A DNA stretch of 29,231 bases, from positions 1 through 29,231 of the IMG/VR virus record IMGVR_UViG_3300046009_004783, one strand, 5' to 3'. Shown one piece after another: positions 1 through 7,799 of the stretch. Under the pieces are notes generated by a model. It was not told where the DNA came from and ran no database searches. It worked only from the letters and a program-made list of their open reading frames with translations. The position numbers were made by a program, and so were the translations under genes. Source of the DNA: a virus. Positions within the stretch are counted from its first letter, which is position 1. Every line of letters starts with the position of its first letter.

Positions 1-59
1 AGCTGTGGAGTTCATTTAGATACGAACCAGAACGGTTCAGGTTGACTGAAAGGCAAGAC

Positions 60-440
60 ATGAGCAACAGCAGCGCAGCACAAGTGATGATCGGTGCACT
101 GCGTGCATTGGGCCGTGTTGAACCTGTTGATGAGGCGTTGGTTGAGACGGTTGTGGCGTTGGCGTTAGCGGTTGACATGGCACCAGATAACGCATCGCTA
201 TGGCGTGAGTATCGCAGTTCCCTGGTGGAGTTGCGCAATGTTGGAGGAACAAATGAGCAAGGCAACGAAATTGAAAAACTTATCGAGGCGCTCAGAGGCG
301 GCCCCGAAGTACGCGACACCCCGCCGCCCAAACCGCGCAACGCTCGGCCCCGAAGTGGGAAGGCTGATGGCGCAGTGCGGAACGCCGCCGATGCCGTGGC
401 AGCAGATGGTGCTCGACGTCGGGTTGGAGGTAAACCCTGA
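60..440 (+). CDS. Putative terminase small subunit
   Basis: A 126-residue protein just upstream of an unmistakable terminase large subunit. It would recognise phage DNA and load the packaging motor. The N-terminal half is alanine/valine-rich and helical, and the C-terminal half is proline/arginine-rich, as in small terminase subunits of actinobacteriophages. I chose the ATG at 60 over the in-frame TTG at 42 because AAAGG lies at 49-53, six bases upstream. The gene overlaps the large-subunit gene by 188 bases in another frame, which is long for this pair. The assignment rests mainly on position and general character; no catalytic motif is expected in this family. Confidence 0.6.
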   Translation: MSNSSAAQVMIGALRALGRVEPVDEALVETVVALALAVDMAPDNASLWREYRSSLVELRNVGGTNEQGNEIEKLIEALRGGPEVRDTPPPKPRNARPRSGKADGAVRNAADAVAADGARRRVGGKP

Positions 441-1713
441 GACGGGGTTGCCCGCATACCGTGAGGTGATCTGCACGCTGATGCGTCAGAACGGAAAATC
501 GTCGCTGACTGCTGGTGTGATGGCGCATAGGGCGACGTTGTGGCAGCCGCAACCGCAACGCATCGCATATTCGGCGCAGGATGGCAGTGCGGCCCGAAAG
601 AAATTGATCGAGGATGTGGCCGCTGGTTGGCAGCGGTCGCCTGTGGTCGGCAGGTTGATTGACAAGGTGTTGCGAGGCGTCGGCTATGAGGGCGTCATTT
701 TTGCGACGGGTTCTCGTATCGATGTGATCGGTTCGTCGGAGTCGGCGGGCCACGGTCGTACTTTGGACCTGGCGATTATTGATGAGAGTTTCGCCGATTC
801 GGATTTTCGTCGTGAGTCGGCAATTTCTCCTGCGATGGCAACTCGTCGTGATGCGCAGGTTTGGAATGTGTCAACGGCGGGCACTGATGCATCGGTTTTT
901 TTGCGTCGCAAAATTGATGCGGGGCGTAGTGCGGTGATGGCTGACACGGGTGGTGGTGTCGCATTTTTTGAGTGGGCCGTGGGGCCTGATGATGATATTT
1001 CTGATCCTGAGGTGTGGTGGGCCAACATGCCCGCCCTCGGTTTCACCATCGGTGAGGAGACGGTGCGTCATGCTAAGGCGTCAATGTCGGATGGTGAGTT
1101 TCGGCGTGGGTTCTGTAACCAGTGGACTGTTGCGAGTGAACGGGTGATACCTGCGGCGGTGTGGGATATTGCCAACCGTGTTGACGTTGCGCCTACGGGT
1201 TCCATGTTTTTTGCACTTGACGTGAACCCTGAGAGGTCGGCGGCGTGCCTGGCGGTGTGTGGTGATGGGGCGCCGACGACCGCTGAGGTGATTGAGCATC
1301 GCCCTAGTGTGGGGTGGGTTGTTGATCGTGTCGCTGATGTGTTGTCGAGGTGGCCTGGTTGTTCGGTTGTTGTTGATGCTCGTGGGCCTGCTGGTTCTCT
1401 GGTCCCTGATTTGAAACGTGCTGGTGTTCGTGTTGTTGAGTTGCCGCCGACTGAGGTTCAACATGCCTGCGCATCATTTTTTGATGATCTCGCTGATGGT
1501 CGTTTGAGTATTCGCCGCCATGCGGGGTTGGATGTGTCAACATTGGCAGCGACTAGGCAAACTGTCGGTGATTCGTGGCGTTGGGCGCGTCGTGATGGTT
1601 CCGACATCACACCTCTTATGGCAGTAACGTTGGCCACATGGTCGGCAACTCGCCGTCAGAATGTGGCACCGTTGCCTCGTATTGTTGACCCGTGGAGTAC
1701 AGAATATGCGTGA
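253..1713 (+). CDS. terL: Terminase large subunit (packaging ATPase/nuclease)
   Basis: A 486-residue terminase large subunit that pumps DNA into the prohead and cuts it. Residues 25-72 carry the typical actinophage entry region (LGPEVGRL, PMPWQQ, YREV). The Walker A-like motif is RQNGKSS at residues 78-84, and the Walker B motif is LAIIDES at 173-179 with Asp177 and Glu178. The C-terminal RNase-H-like nuclease shows Asp323 (ALDVNPE) and Asp375 (VVVDARG) as likely metal ligands. The start is the ATG at 253, preceded by GGAGG at 243-247; an upstream in-frame start at 172 has no comparable ribosome site and lies inside the small-subunit gene. Codons here end mostly in T or G, unlike the replication genes. 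Confidence 0.93.
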   Translation: MSKATKLKNLSRRSEAAPKYATPRRPNRATLGPEVGRLMAQCGTPPMPWQQMVLDVGLEVNPETGLPAYREVICTLMRQNGKSSLTAGVMAHRATLWQPQPQRIAYSAQDGSAARKKLIEDVAAGWQRSPVVGRLIDKVLRGVGYEGVIFATGSRIDVIGSSESAGHGRTLDLAIIDESFADSDFRRESAISPAMATRRDAQVWNVSTAGTDASVFLRRKIDAGRSAVMADTGGGVAFFEWAVGPDDDISDPEVWWANMPALGFTIGEETVRHAKASMSDGEFRRGFCNQWTVASERVIPAAVWDIANRVDVAPTGSMFFALDVNPERSAACLAVCGDGAPTTAEVIEHRPSVGWVVDRVADVLSRWPGCSVVVDARGPAGSLVPDLKRAGVRVVELPPTEVQHACASFFDDLADGRLSIRRHAGLDVSTLAATRQTVGDSWRWARRDGSDITPLMAVTLATWSATRRQNVAPLPRIVDPWSTEYA

Positions 1714-1846
1714 GATGTTAACAACTGCGATGGAGATTTGTGGTGGCGTTTTGGTTTGTGTAGGTATCGGTTTGGTGTTTATTCCTGCTGGCATCGTTGT
1801 TGCTGGTGTTGGTCTGATTTTGACAGGATGGCTGGTTTCTAGATGA
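1706..1846 (+). CDS. Small hydrophobic membrane peptide
   Basis: A 46-residue peptide between terminase and portal. It overlaps the terminase stop by a few bases and the portal start by ATGA. GGAG at 1694-1697 precedes the ATG at 1706. After a short polar N-terminus it has two hydrophobic stretches rich in Gly, Val and Ile (about residues 8-20 and 22-42), so one or two membrane passes are likely. I do not recognise a family. Its place in the head operon is odd for a lysis protein, and it could be a small inner-membrane or virion peptide. Translational coupling to both neighbours is likely. Confidence 0.6.
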   Translation: MREMLTTAMEICGGVLVCVGIGLVFIPAGIVVAGVGLILTGWLVSR

Positions 1847-3015
1847 GCATTATTTCGAGGCGTGAACGGCGCGAGTTCTACCCATTGCAAAACACTGGTT
1901 TCGGTTCAGTAACGAACTGGTCAGGTGAACCTGTCAATGAGTCGACTGCGTTGCAGGTCTCGGCGGTGATGGCGTGTGTTGGTCTGATTGCTGACAGTGT
2001 TGCGTCGTTGCCTTTGCGTTCTACTCGTCGGGTCGGTGATCGTAATGTGCCGATGGATGTGCCAGCGTTGTTCCTTGATCCGTCGTCAACTGTGACGTCG
2101 TATGAGTTGATCCATCAGACGATCACGAGTTTGGCGTTGCATGGGAATTCGTACATTTATGTGGACCGCAGTCCGAACGGCACTCCGATTGCGTTGACAC
2201 CGTTGGCGCCCACGAATGTGAACGTGGTGTCGTTGAACATGCAGACACGCAACTACACCGTCGCTGGTGAACCTGTTCCTGCTGACAATATGTTGCATAT
2301 TCGCTGGTGGGCACCACCGCAGGCGGTGGTCGGTTTGTCTCCTATTGAGGAACAGAAAACGACTATCGGTTTGGCGTTGGCGATGGAACGCCATATGGCA
2401 CAGTTCTATGCTGACGGTGGTACGCCGTCGAGTGTTATTGAAACCGATAACGAGATGACAGCGCAGCAGGCGAAGGTTTTGCGTGAGACCTGGTTTGACC
2501 AGCACAACCGTCGCCGCCGACCTGCCGTTCTCACTGGTGGCATGAAGTGGCGGCCAGTCACCGCTAGTGCTGCCGACATGGAGTTGAACGCGTCTCGTGA
2601 GCAGCAGGTGTTGCAGATCGCACGCATTTTCCGTGTGCCGTCGTATTTGATTGGCGCTAAGGGCGACTCCCAAACATATGCCAATGCTGAGATGGCTGGC
2701 CAGCATTTCGTGACATATACGTTGATGCCGTGGCTGCGTCGCCTTGAGGATGCGTTTTCTAGTTTGTTAGCGCCACCAGATTTTGTGCGTTTTGATGTTG
2801 ATGCGTTCCTGCGTGCGGACACTCTCAGCCGTTTGAAGGCGTATCAGTTGGCGGTTGCCACGGGTATTCGAACACCGAACGAATGCCGTGTCACTGAAGG
2901 GTTCGAACCGTATGAAGGCGGCGACGATTTCGTGATGGCGTTGCCTGGTGCACCGATGGCTGGACCTGGTATCGACCCGCCGCCGATGGGCGTTGATGCG
3001 GAGCCGCCGTTGTAA
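1843..3015 (+). CDS. HK97-family portal protein
   Basis: A 390-residue portal protein that forms the dodecameric vertex through which DNA enters and leaves the head. Typical features are the N-terminal SALQVSAVMACVGLIADSVA-like helix (about residues 35-55), the LHGNSYIYV strand, the LSPIEEQKTTIGLALA helix, and the C-terminal RIFRVPSYLIG segment followed by the crown helices. The length fits the family (about 380-450). It starts with an ATGA overlap on the upstream membrane peptide, and its stop overlaps the protease-gene ATG (TAATG at 3013-3017). The last 30 residues are Pro/Gly-rich. Confidence 0.93.
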   Translation: MSIISRRERREFYPLQNTGFGSVTNWSGEPVNESTALQVSAVMACVGLIADSVASLPLRSTRRVGDRNVPMDVPALFLDPSSTVTSYELIHQTITSLALHGNSYIYVDRSPNGTPIALTPLAPTNVNVVSLNMQTRNYTVAGEPVPADNMLHIRWWAPPQAVVGLSPIEEQKTTIGLALAMERHMAQFYADGGTPSSVIETDNEMTAQQAKVLRETWFDQHNRRRRPAVLTGGMKWRPVTASAADMELNASREQQVLQIARIFRVPSYLIGAKGDSQTYANAEMAGQHFVTYTLMPWLRRLEDAFSSLLAPPDFVRFDVDAFLRADTLSRLKAYQLAVATGIRTPNECRVTEGFEPYEGGDDFVMALPGAPMAGPGIDPPPMGVDAEPPL

Positions 3016-4898
3016 TGCCGTGGCATATTGAGAACAACAATGCTGACTGCGATGGATATGCCGTGGTCAAGGATGGTGGTGACGTTGTTGGATGCCACAA
3101 AACGAGGTCAGCGGCGCTGCGTCAGTTGGCAGCGTTGAATATCGCTGAACCTGAATACAGTGAACAGTCGCGTGACATTCGTGCTGATTCTTATACGCCG
3201 ACAGCAGCGATGCGCAGTGAGGCACGACAAGGTTTGGAATGGCGTCAGGAGTTTGGGCGTGGTGGCACGGCGGTCGGTGTTGCTCGTGCCAGGGACATCA
3301 TCAATGGCGATCTGTCGTTCGACACTGTGAAACGGATGTCATCGTATTTTGCACGACATCTGGTTGATAAGGATGCCGAAGGTTTCCGTGCAGGCGAGGA
3401 AGGTTTCCCGTCTGCGGGCCGTATCGCATGGGCGTTGTGGGGCGGCGATGCAGGGCGCGCATGGGCGTTGGCGATCATTGTTGACAATAAGACACGCGCA
3501 ATGGATGACGCCTCAACACTTGCACCAAAGTCCGATCAGATTGAAGGTTCTAAGGCGAACCCGTCAGGTAGTGCATCAGGGAAATCTGGTGACATTGAAT
3601 TATCGGCCAGCGTTGAAAAATCGTTGGTGAATAAGGCGTCGGAACATAACGACATGATGAAAACTGATGGGAAACCTGACTGGACTCGTGTGACGGTCGG
3701 GGCGTTGCGTTCGGTTTACCGTCGAGGCGCTGGTGCGTTTTCTACCTCGCACCGACCTGGCATGACTCGTGGCCAGTGGGCGATGGGGCGTGTGAACGCA
3801 TTCCTATATTTGGCACGCACAGGCGGGCCAGAGAACGCCAAATATGTTGGCGACAACGACCTACTGAATCGGGACCACCCGAAATACTCAGAAAAAAAGG
3901 AAACAAACAACATGGACCTCAACGAATTAGAAACCCGTGATGGTGAACTAGGCGACCTCGGTTTCACACCACGCCAGGTTATGCAGTACGAGAACGACGA
4001 AAAAGTGGTGGACCTGTTCGGTTACTACACACAGGATTCGAGTGCCAATGGTGCGCACTATATGGCAGAGTCGCCGTTCGTCGCTGAAGGTTTGGTGTGC
4101 AGTTCGTGTGCGTTCTACAACGGGGCGCGCGCCTGCGAAATCGTTGAGGGTGACATTGCGCCCGAAGGTATCTGCAAAAGGTGGATTATTCCCGACCGAC
4201 TCATAGTCAGTGATACCGTTGAAACTGAAATGGAAATGAACGAAACATATGAACCTGCCGTGCGATATGACGCGCTAGAAATCCAGCACCGCAAGGTACA
4301 AGGTCGAGACGTTGAATTCCGTACTGTTTCATTCGGAAACATTGAGGTGCGTTCCGACATGGAAGGGCAGCCGATGCGGTTTCGTGGATATGCGGCGGTG
4401 TTCAACTCCCCATCGGAACCATTGCCGTTCATTGAAACGATCCGACCTGGCGCATTCAAACGATCACTCAAATCAGGTCGTGAAGTTCGCATGTTCGTCA
4501 ACCACAACACCGATCTCGTGCTCGGTTCAACCCGATCTGGCACCATCACTGTCACTGAGGACAGCCGTGGCCTGCTTGTCGAGGGTGAACTACCAGACAC
4601 CACATATGCTCGTGACCTGTCAGCGTTGATGCAACGTGGTGATGTTCACGGTATGTCGTTTGGTTTCAGTGTTCCCCGTGGTGGCGACATGTACACAGAG
4701 AATGGTGCACAACGAATGCTGACTGAGGTTATATTGCACGAGGTTTCTGTTGTGACTGGTTTCCCCGCATACCCTGAAACATCTGGTGCAACAGTTCGCA
4801 ACACAGAAACCGAAACACATATCGACGAAACACCTGCGAGCACTGTGCCCGTTGCGGTGGCTCGTCGAATGAATGACCTTTACGCCAAAAAAGCGTGA
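3015..4898 (+). CDS. Multi-module prohead protease (HK97 S78-like) with N-terminal extensions
   Basis: A 627-residue protein, about three times the usual prohead protease length. Residues 1-49 form a small module seen in other phage head proteins (WHIENNNADCDGYAVV, VGCHKT). Residues about 59-157 and 171-292 form two further modules recalled from phage head proteins without known function (WRQEFGRGGTAVGVARARDI; RRGAGAFSTSHRPGMTRG). Residues 362-387 hold four cysteines (C-x2-C-x8-C-x12-C). The C-terminal 200 residues are the serine protease that trims the capsid delta domain, with His497 (VNHN) and Ser548 (GMSFGF). An in-frame ATG at 3912 (residue 300) has its own AAAGG site at 3896-3900, so a shorter product is possible. 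The module order is clear, but the roles of the extensions are not. Confidence 0.88.
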   Translation: MPWHIENNNADCDGYAVVKDGGDVVGCHKTRSAALRQLAALNIAEPEYSEQSRDIRADSYTPTAAMRSEARQGLEWRQEFGRGGTAVGVARARDIINGDLSFDTVKRMSSYFARHLVDKDAEGFRAGEEGFPSAGRIAWALWGGDAGRAWALAIIVDNKTRAMDDASTLAPKSDQIEGSKANPSGSASGKSGDIELSASVEKSLVNKASEHNDMMKTDGKPDWTRVTVGALRSVYRRGAGAFSTSHRPGMTRGQWAMGRVNAFLYLARTGGPENAKYVGDNDLLNRDHPKYSEKKETNNMDLNELETRDGELGDLGFTPRQVMQYENDEKVVDLFGYYTQDSSANGAHYMAESPFVAEGLVCSSCAFYNGARACEIVEGDIAPEGICKRWIIPDRLIVSDTVETEMEMNETYEPAVRYDALEIQHRKVQGRDVEFRTVSFGNIEVRSDMEGQPMRFRGYAAVFNSPSEPLPFIETIRPGAFKRSLKSGREVRMFVNHNTDLVLGSTRSGTITVTEDSRGLLVEGELPDTTYARDLSALMQRGDVHGMSFGFSVPRGGDMYTENGAQRMLTEVILHEVSVVTGFPAYPETSGATVRNTETETHIDETPASTVPVAVARRMNDLYAKKA

Positions 4899-4900
4899 AC

Positions 4901-4926
4901 ACATCAGATCGGAACATCAGATCGGA
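4901..4926 (+). repeat. Perfect 13-bp tandem repeat upstream of the capsid gene
   Basis: The unit ACATCAGATCGGA occurs twice back to back (4901-4913 and 4914-4926), starting two bases after the protease stop codon. It sits in the 112-base gap before the major capsid gene, the second-longest gap in the window. It may be a regulatory site or a chance duplication; the sequence alone does not decide. Confidence 0.75.
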
Positions 4927-5010
4927 CCAGCATGACTGGCACCACCTCGAATGTCACCACCTGAACCCCCAAAACATCAACCCCCCCCAAACAGAAATGG
5001 AACAAAAACC

Positions 5011-6201
5011 ATGAGCGAATACATCGCAAATTTATCTGACGAGCGGGCTAAGGCGTGGGAACAGGCCAAAGCACTTCTCGATGTGGCAACCGCTGAAAAG
5101 CGCGACCTGTCCGCTGAGGAAAACCAAACGTTTGAACGCATCAACGCCGACCTCGACATCAAAGATGCCCGAATCAAGGCAATCCTCGACGCCGAAACCC
5201 GTGACCGTGACATTCAAGAATCACGCGCACGCCTCGGCGTTCCCGCAAACCTCGGTGGCGCTGCCGCTGAAGTTGACCAGGATGACGCAACGGTTCGCCG
5301 TTTGTTGGCTGGTGAACAGCGCACTGCAAAGTTTGAAAAGCGTGCCATCACTAAGTCAAGCGCCACAATGGTTCCGTCGTCAGTGTACGACCGCATCGTT
5401 GAGCATCTCGTGCAGGCCAACGTTGTTCGCCAGTATGCAACCGTTTTGACCACCGCATCTGGTGAGTCGTTAGCGATTCCGAAGTCAACCGCATTCAGCA
5501 CCGCCAGCATCGTTGGCGAGGCTGCACAAGCGAGCGCATCGGACCCGACTCTCGGCACCGCTACCCTCGGCGCATACAAGTATGTCGTGCTCGTTCAAAT
5601 GTCAAACGAACTCGCACAAGATGCCACCGTTGACGTGGCAGGATTCCTGGCACGCCAGGCAGGTTTGGCCATCGGTGTCGCAACTCGTGGACATATGACC
5701 ACGGGCGACGGATCGAGCAAGCCTTTCGGTATCGTCACCAACGCCACCACAGGCGTCACTGGTGCCGCAGCCGTTTCGGGTGTGTTCACCGCCGACAACC
5801 TCATTGACCTGAACTACTCGGTGTCAAGCACCTACAAGGCGCAACCAGGCGTGGCATGGATGATGAACTCATCCTCAATGGCCGCCGCACGCAAATTGAA
5901 AGACACCACCAACCAGTACCTGTTCGCACCAGGTCTCAATGGTGTTGCTGACACATTGCTCGGTTTCCCCGTTCACATCAACGACTCAATGGCCTCCACA
6001 GCGGTCGCCGCTAAGTCAGTCCTATTCGGTCACTTGCCGTCGTACTTCATTCGTGAAGTCAACGGCATTGAAGTTGCCGTGTCAGACGACTTTGCGTTCG
6101 ACTACTCGGTGCGCACGTTCCGTGTGAGCCTCCGCACTGACGGTGTTCTGGTCGATCAGACTGGTGCCGTTAAGTGTTTCGTCGGTGGCGCCGTCTCCTG
6201 A
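5011..6201 (+). CDS. Major capsid protein, HK97 fold
   Basis: A 396-residue capsid protein. Residues 1-100 are charged and predicted helical (ERAKAWEQAKALL, AEKRDLSAEE), matching the delta domain that acts as an internal scaffold and is removed by the protease encoded just upstream; no separate scaffold gene is seen. The mature shell protein follows, with the typical MVPSSVYDRIVEHL, IVGEAAQASASDPTLG and GFPVHINDSM segments and the final RVSLRTDGVLVDQTGAVK. I chose the ATG at 5011 over the in-frame ATG at 4951, because the extra residues are low-complexity and Pro-rich; the ribosome site at 5011 is weak (ATGGAAC). A hairpin follows the gene. Confidence 0.95.
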   Translation: MSEYIANLSDERAKAWEQAKALLDVATAEKRDLSAEENQTFERINADLDIKDARIKAILDAETRDRDIQESRARLGVPANLGGAAAEVDQDDATVRRLLAGEQRTAKFEKRAITKSSATMVPSSVYDRIVEHLVQANVVRQYATVLTTASGESLAIPKSTAFSTASIVGEAAQASASDPTLGTATLGAYKYVVLVQMSNELAQDATVDVAGFLARQAGLAIGVATRGHMTTGDGSSKPFGIVTNATTGVTGAAAVSGVFTADNLIDLNYSVSSTYKAQPGVAWMMNSSSMAAARKLKDTTNQYLFAPGLNGVADTLLGFPVHINDSMASTAVAAKSVLFGHLPSYFIREVNGIEVAVSDDFAFDYSVRTFRVSLRTDGVLVDQTGAVKCFVGGAVS

Positions 6202-6218
6202 TAGCCCTGCCATGATGG

Positions 6219-6253
6219 TCACCGTCACCGTGTCTCTGATGCGGTGACGGTGA
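6219..6253 (+). terminator. Hairpin after the capsid gene (attenuator or terminator-like)
   Basis: TCACCGTCACCG at 6219-6230 pairs perfectly with CGGTGACGGTGA at 6242-6253 around an 11-base loop. No T-run follows directly; TTTTCTCT appears about 20 bases later. It lies between capsid and the next gene, where phages often place partial terminators or RNA-stabilising hairpins to raise capsid expression. The stem is plain in the sequence; its effect is inferred. Confidence 0.65.
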
Positions 6254-6296
6254 ACCACCACCCCATATCCGAACATTTTCTCTCAAAGGTCGCAGC

Positions 6297-6506
6297 ATGA
6301 AAATCAGAATGCTCACAGCAATATCAGGAACCATTGATGGTCAAGAATGGCCCGCCATTGGTGGTGTCATTGAAGTCGCCGACCATGTGGCCGCTGACAT
6401 GATTGCCAACAGGTTCGCCGAAGCCGACGAAACAGTCGAAACTGCCGCAGTGAACCCTGTGAAAGAAACCGCAGCCAAACCAGCCGCCAAAACTCGCAAG
6501 GCATAA
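6297..6506 (+). CDS. Small head-region protein
   Basis: A 69-residue protein with a compact N-terminal region (MKIRMLTAISGTIDGQEWPA, residues 1-20) that resembles small beta-barrel-like proteins found after capsid genes in actinophages, and a C-terminal tail rich in Ala, Lys, Thr and Glu. AAAGG at 6285-6289 precedes the ATG. Position suggests a head accessory or connector-associated role; the function is unknown. Confidence 0.7.
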   Translation: MKIRMLTAISGTIDGQEWPAIGGVIEVADHVAADMIANRFAEADETVETAAVNPVKETAAKPAAKTRKA

Positions 6507-6509
6507 ATC

Positions 6510-6773
6510 GTGCCAATCACAACCGCGCAGGTGTCAGTAAGCACGACCCGTGTGCTACTACATCAAACTGATGCCGATGGATGTTTCATCACAGTGCACT
6601 CTGATGCAGGTGGAGGCACCGACACCTACCTCGGCGACAGTGCAGTCACCGCTGCAAATGGTTATGAACTAGACGGTCAGACGACTATCCAGTTCTCTAT
6701 GCCACCCACATCGTCATTGCACGCCATTACAAGTTCAGGCACACACACTCTTTCAATCATGGTGGTGAACTGA
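6510..6773 (+). CDS. Hypothetical virion-region protein, beta-rich
   Basis: An 87-residue protein with a GTG start at 6510, three bases after the previous stop. The sequence alternates polar and hydrophobic residues with many Thr, Ser and Gly (VSVSTTRVLLHQTDADG, THTLSIMVVN), suggesting a small beta-sandwich. It lies between a head protein and the head-tail adaptor, where decoration proteins are often found. I do not recognise a specific family, so decoration is only a positional guess. Confidence 0.65.
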   Translation: MPITTAQVSVSTTRVLLHQTDADGCFITVHSDAGGGTDTYLGDSAVTAANGYELDGQTTIQFSMPPTSSLHAITSSGTHTLSIMVVN

Positions 6774-6774
6774 T

Positions 6775-7377
6775 ATGGCTATCACGAACGGATACTGCAC
6801 ACTGGCTGAATTGAAAGCCGCTGCACGCATCACCGACAACGTTGACGACGCACTTCTAGAACGAGCAGTCGAAGCAGCCTCACGACGAATTGATGGCGAA
6901 TGTTCACGCCGTTTCTACGTTGACGCAACAACCAGCGCCCGCACCTATGCAGCGAACCGCAACGCTTTTCTGTTCGTTGACGACATCTCAACCACCACAG
7001 GTTTGATCGTCAAAGTTGACGACCAGATGTCAGGTTCATTCAGCACCACCCTCACCGTCGGTGTTGACTACCAAACAGAACCCTCGAATGCTGCGGCGCA
7101 AGGCGAACCGATCACACTGCTGCGTGCACTAGATGTTGATTTCCCTGTTGCCGAAAACGGTCGCACCCTCATTCAAGTGACCGCCAAATGGGGATGGCCG
7201 TCAGTGCCACACGCCATCCGTGAGGCGACCGTGTTGCTGGCATCACGCCAGTTCAAACGCCTTGACTCACCGTTGGGTGTTGCAGGATTCGGTGACCTCG
7301 GCGCCATCGTCGTTCGACGCATCGATCCCGATGTTGCCGCAATGGTGGCACCGTACAAAACTTTCGTGGTGGCCTAA
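6775..7377 (+). CDS. Head-tail connector / adaptor protein (gp6-like)
   Basis: A 200-residue protein. Its N-terminus (TLAELKAAARITDNVDDALL, then EAASRRIDGECSRRFY) is the helical signature of the HK97 gp6-like adaptor family that docks under the portal. The middle is beta-rich (TTGLIVKVDD, VDYQTEP), and the C-terminus has the typical AIREATVLLASRQFKR helix and a final VVRRIDPDVAAMVAPYK. Length and position after the capsid fit. It starts two bases after the previous gene and overlaps the next by TAATG. Confidence 0.85.
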   Translation: MAITNGYCTLAELKAAARITDNVDDALLERAVEAASRRIDGECSRRFYVDATTSARTYAANRNAFLFVDDISTTTGLIVKVDDQMSGSFSTTLTVGVDYQTEPSNAAAQGEPITLLRALDVDFPVAENGRTLIQVTAKWGWPSVPHAIREATVLLASRQFKRLDSPLGVAGFGDLGAIVVRRIDPDVAAMVAPYKTFVVA

Positions 7378-7787
7378 TGCCCGCAGCGATCTCAAGCCTC
7401 AGGGCAGGGCTGGCCGCAAACCTGGCAACGATCAGTGGTTTGCGTGTCTACACAGTTCTCACTGATAACCCGCAGTTTCCTGCGGCCTTGATTTCGTTGG
7501 ATCGTGTCGAATTTGACTCAACGATGGCGAGAGGTTGCGACAGTATTGAATTCACTGTCACTCTGGTTGTCGCACGAGCAGACGACCGCAGCGCCCAAAA
7601 CAAACTAGAAACATATCTCGCAGGCACAGGTGCCACATCCGTCAAAACTGCCGTCGAGAGTGACGTCACATTGGGCGGCGCTGCATTTGATGCACGCGTC
7701 ACCGCAGCCGAACAGATTGGTACAGTGAACTCACCTGATGGCTCGACCTACCTATTCGTAGATTTCGCCGTCACCGTCACCGCATAA
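7377..7787 (+). CDS. Tail terminator-like protein
   Basis: A 136-residue protein between the head-tail adaptor and the tail-tube genes, the usual position of the tail terminator that caps the tube and joins it to the head. The sequence fits that fold: an N-terminal helix (SSLRAGLAANLATISGL), then VYTVLTDNPQFPAALI, a beta-strand with FTVTLVVARADDRSAQ, a short helix around KLETYL, and a final beta strand (YLFVDFAVTV). Its ATG overlaps the upstream stop codon. The call is by position and pattern. Confidence 0.72.
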   Translation: MPAAISSLRAGLAANLATISGLRVYTVLTDNPQFPAALISLDRVEFDSTMARGCDSIEFTVTLVVARADDRSAQNKLETYLAGTGATSVKTAVESDVTLGGAAFDARVTAAEQIGTVNSPDGSTYLFVDFAVTVTA

Positions 7788-7799
7788 AGGAACGACCAG

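Noticed and set aside
4951-5010. Upstream in-frame start for the capsid gene
   Set aside because: It would add 20 Pro-rich, low-complexity residues before a typical delta domain, and no ribosome site precedes 4951.
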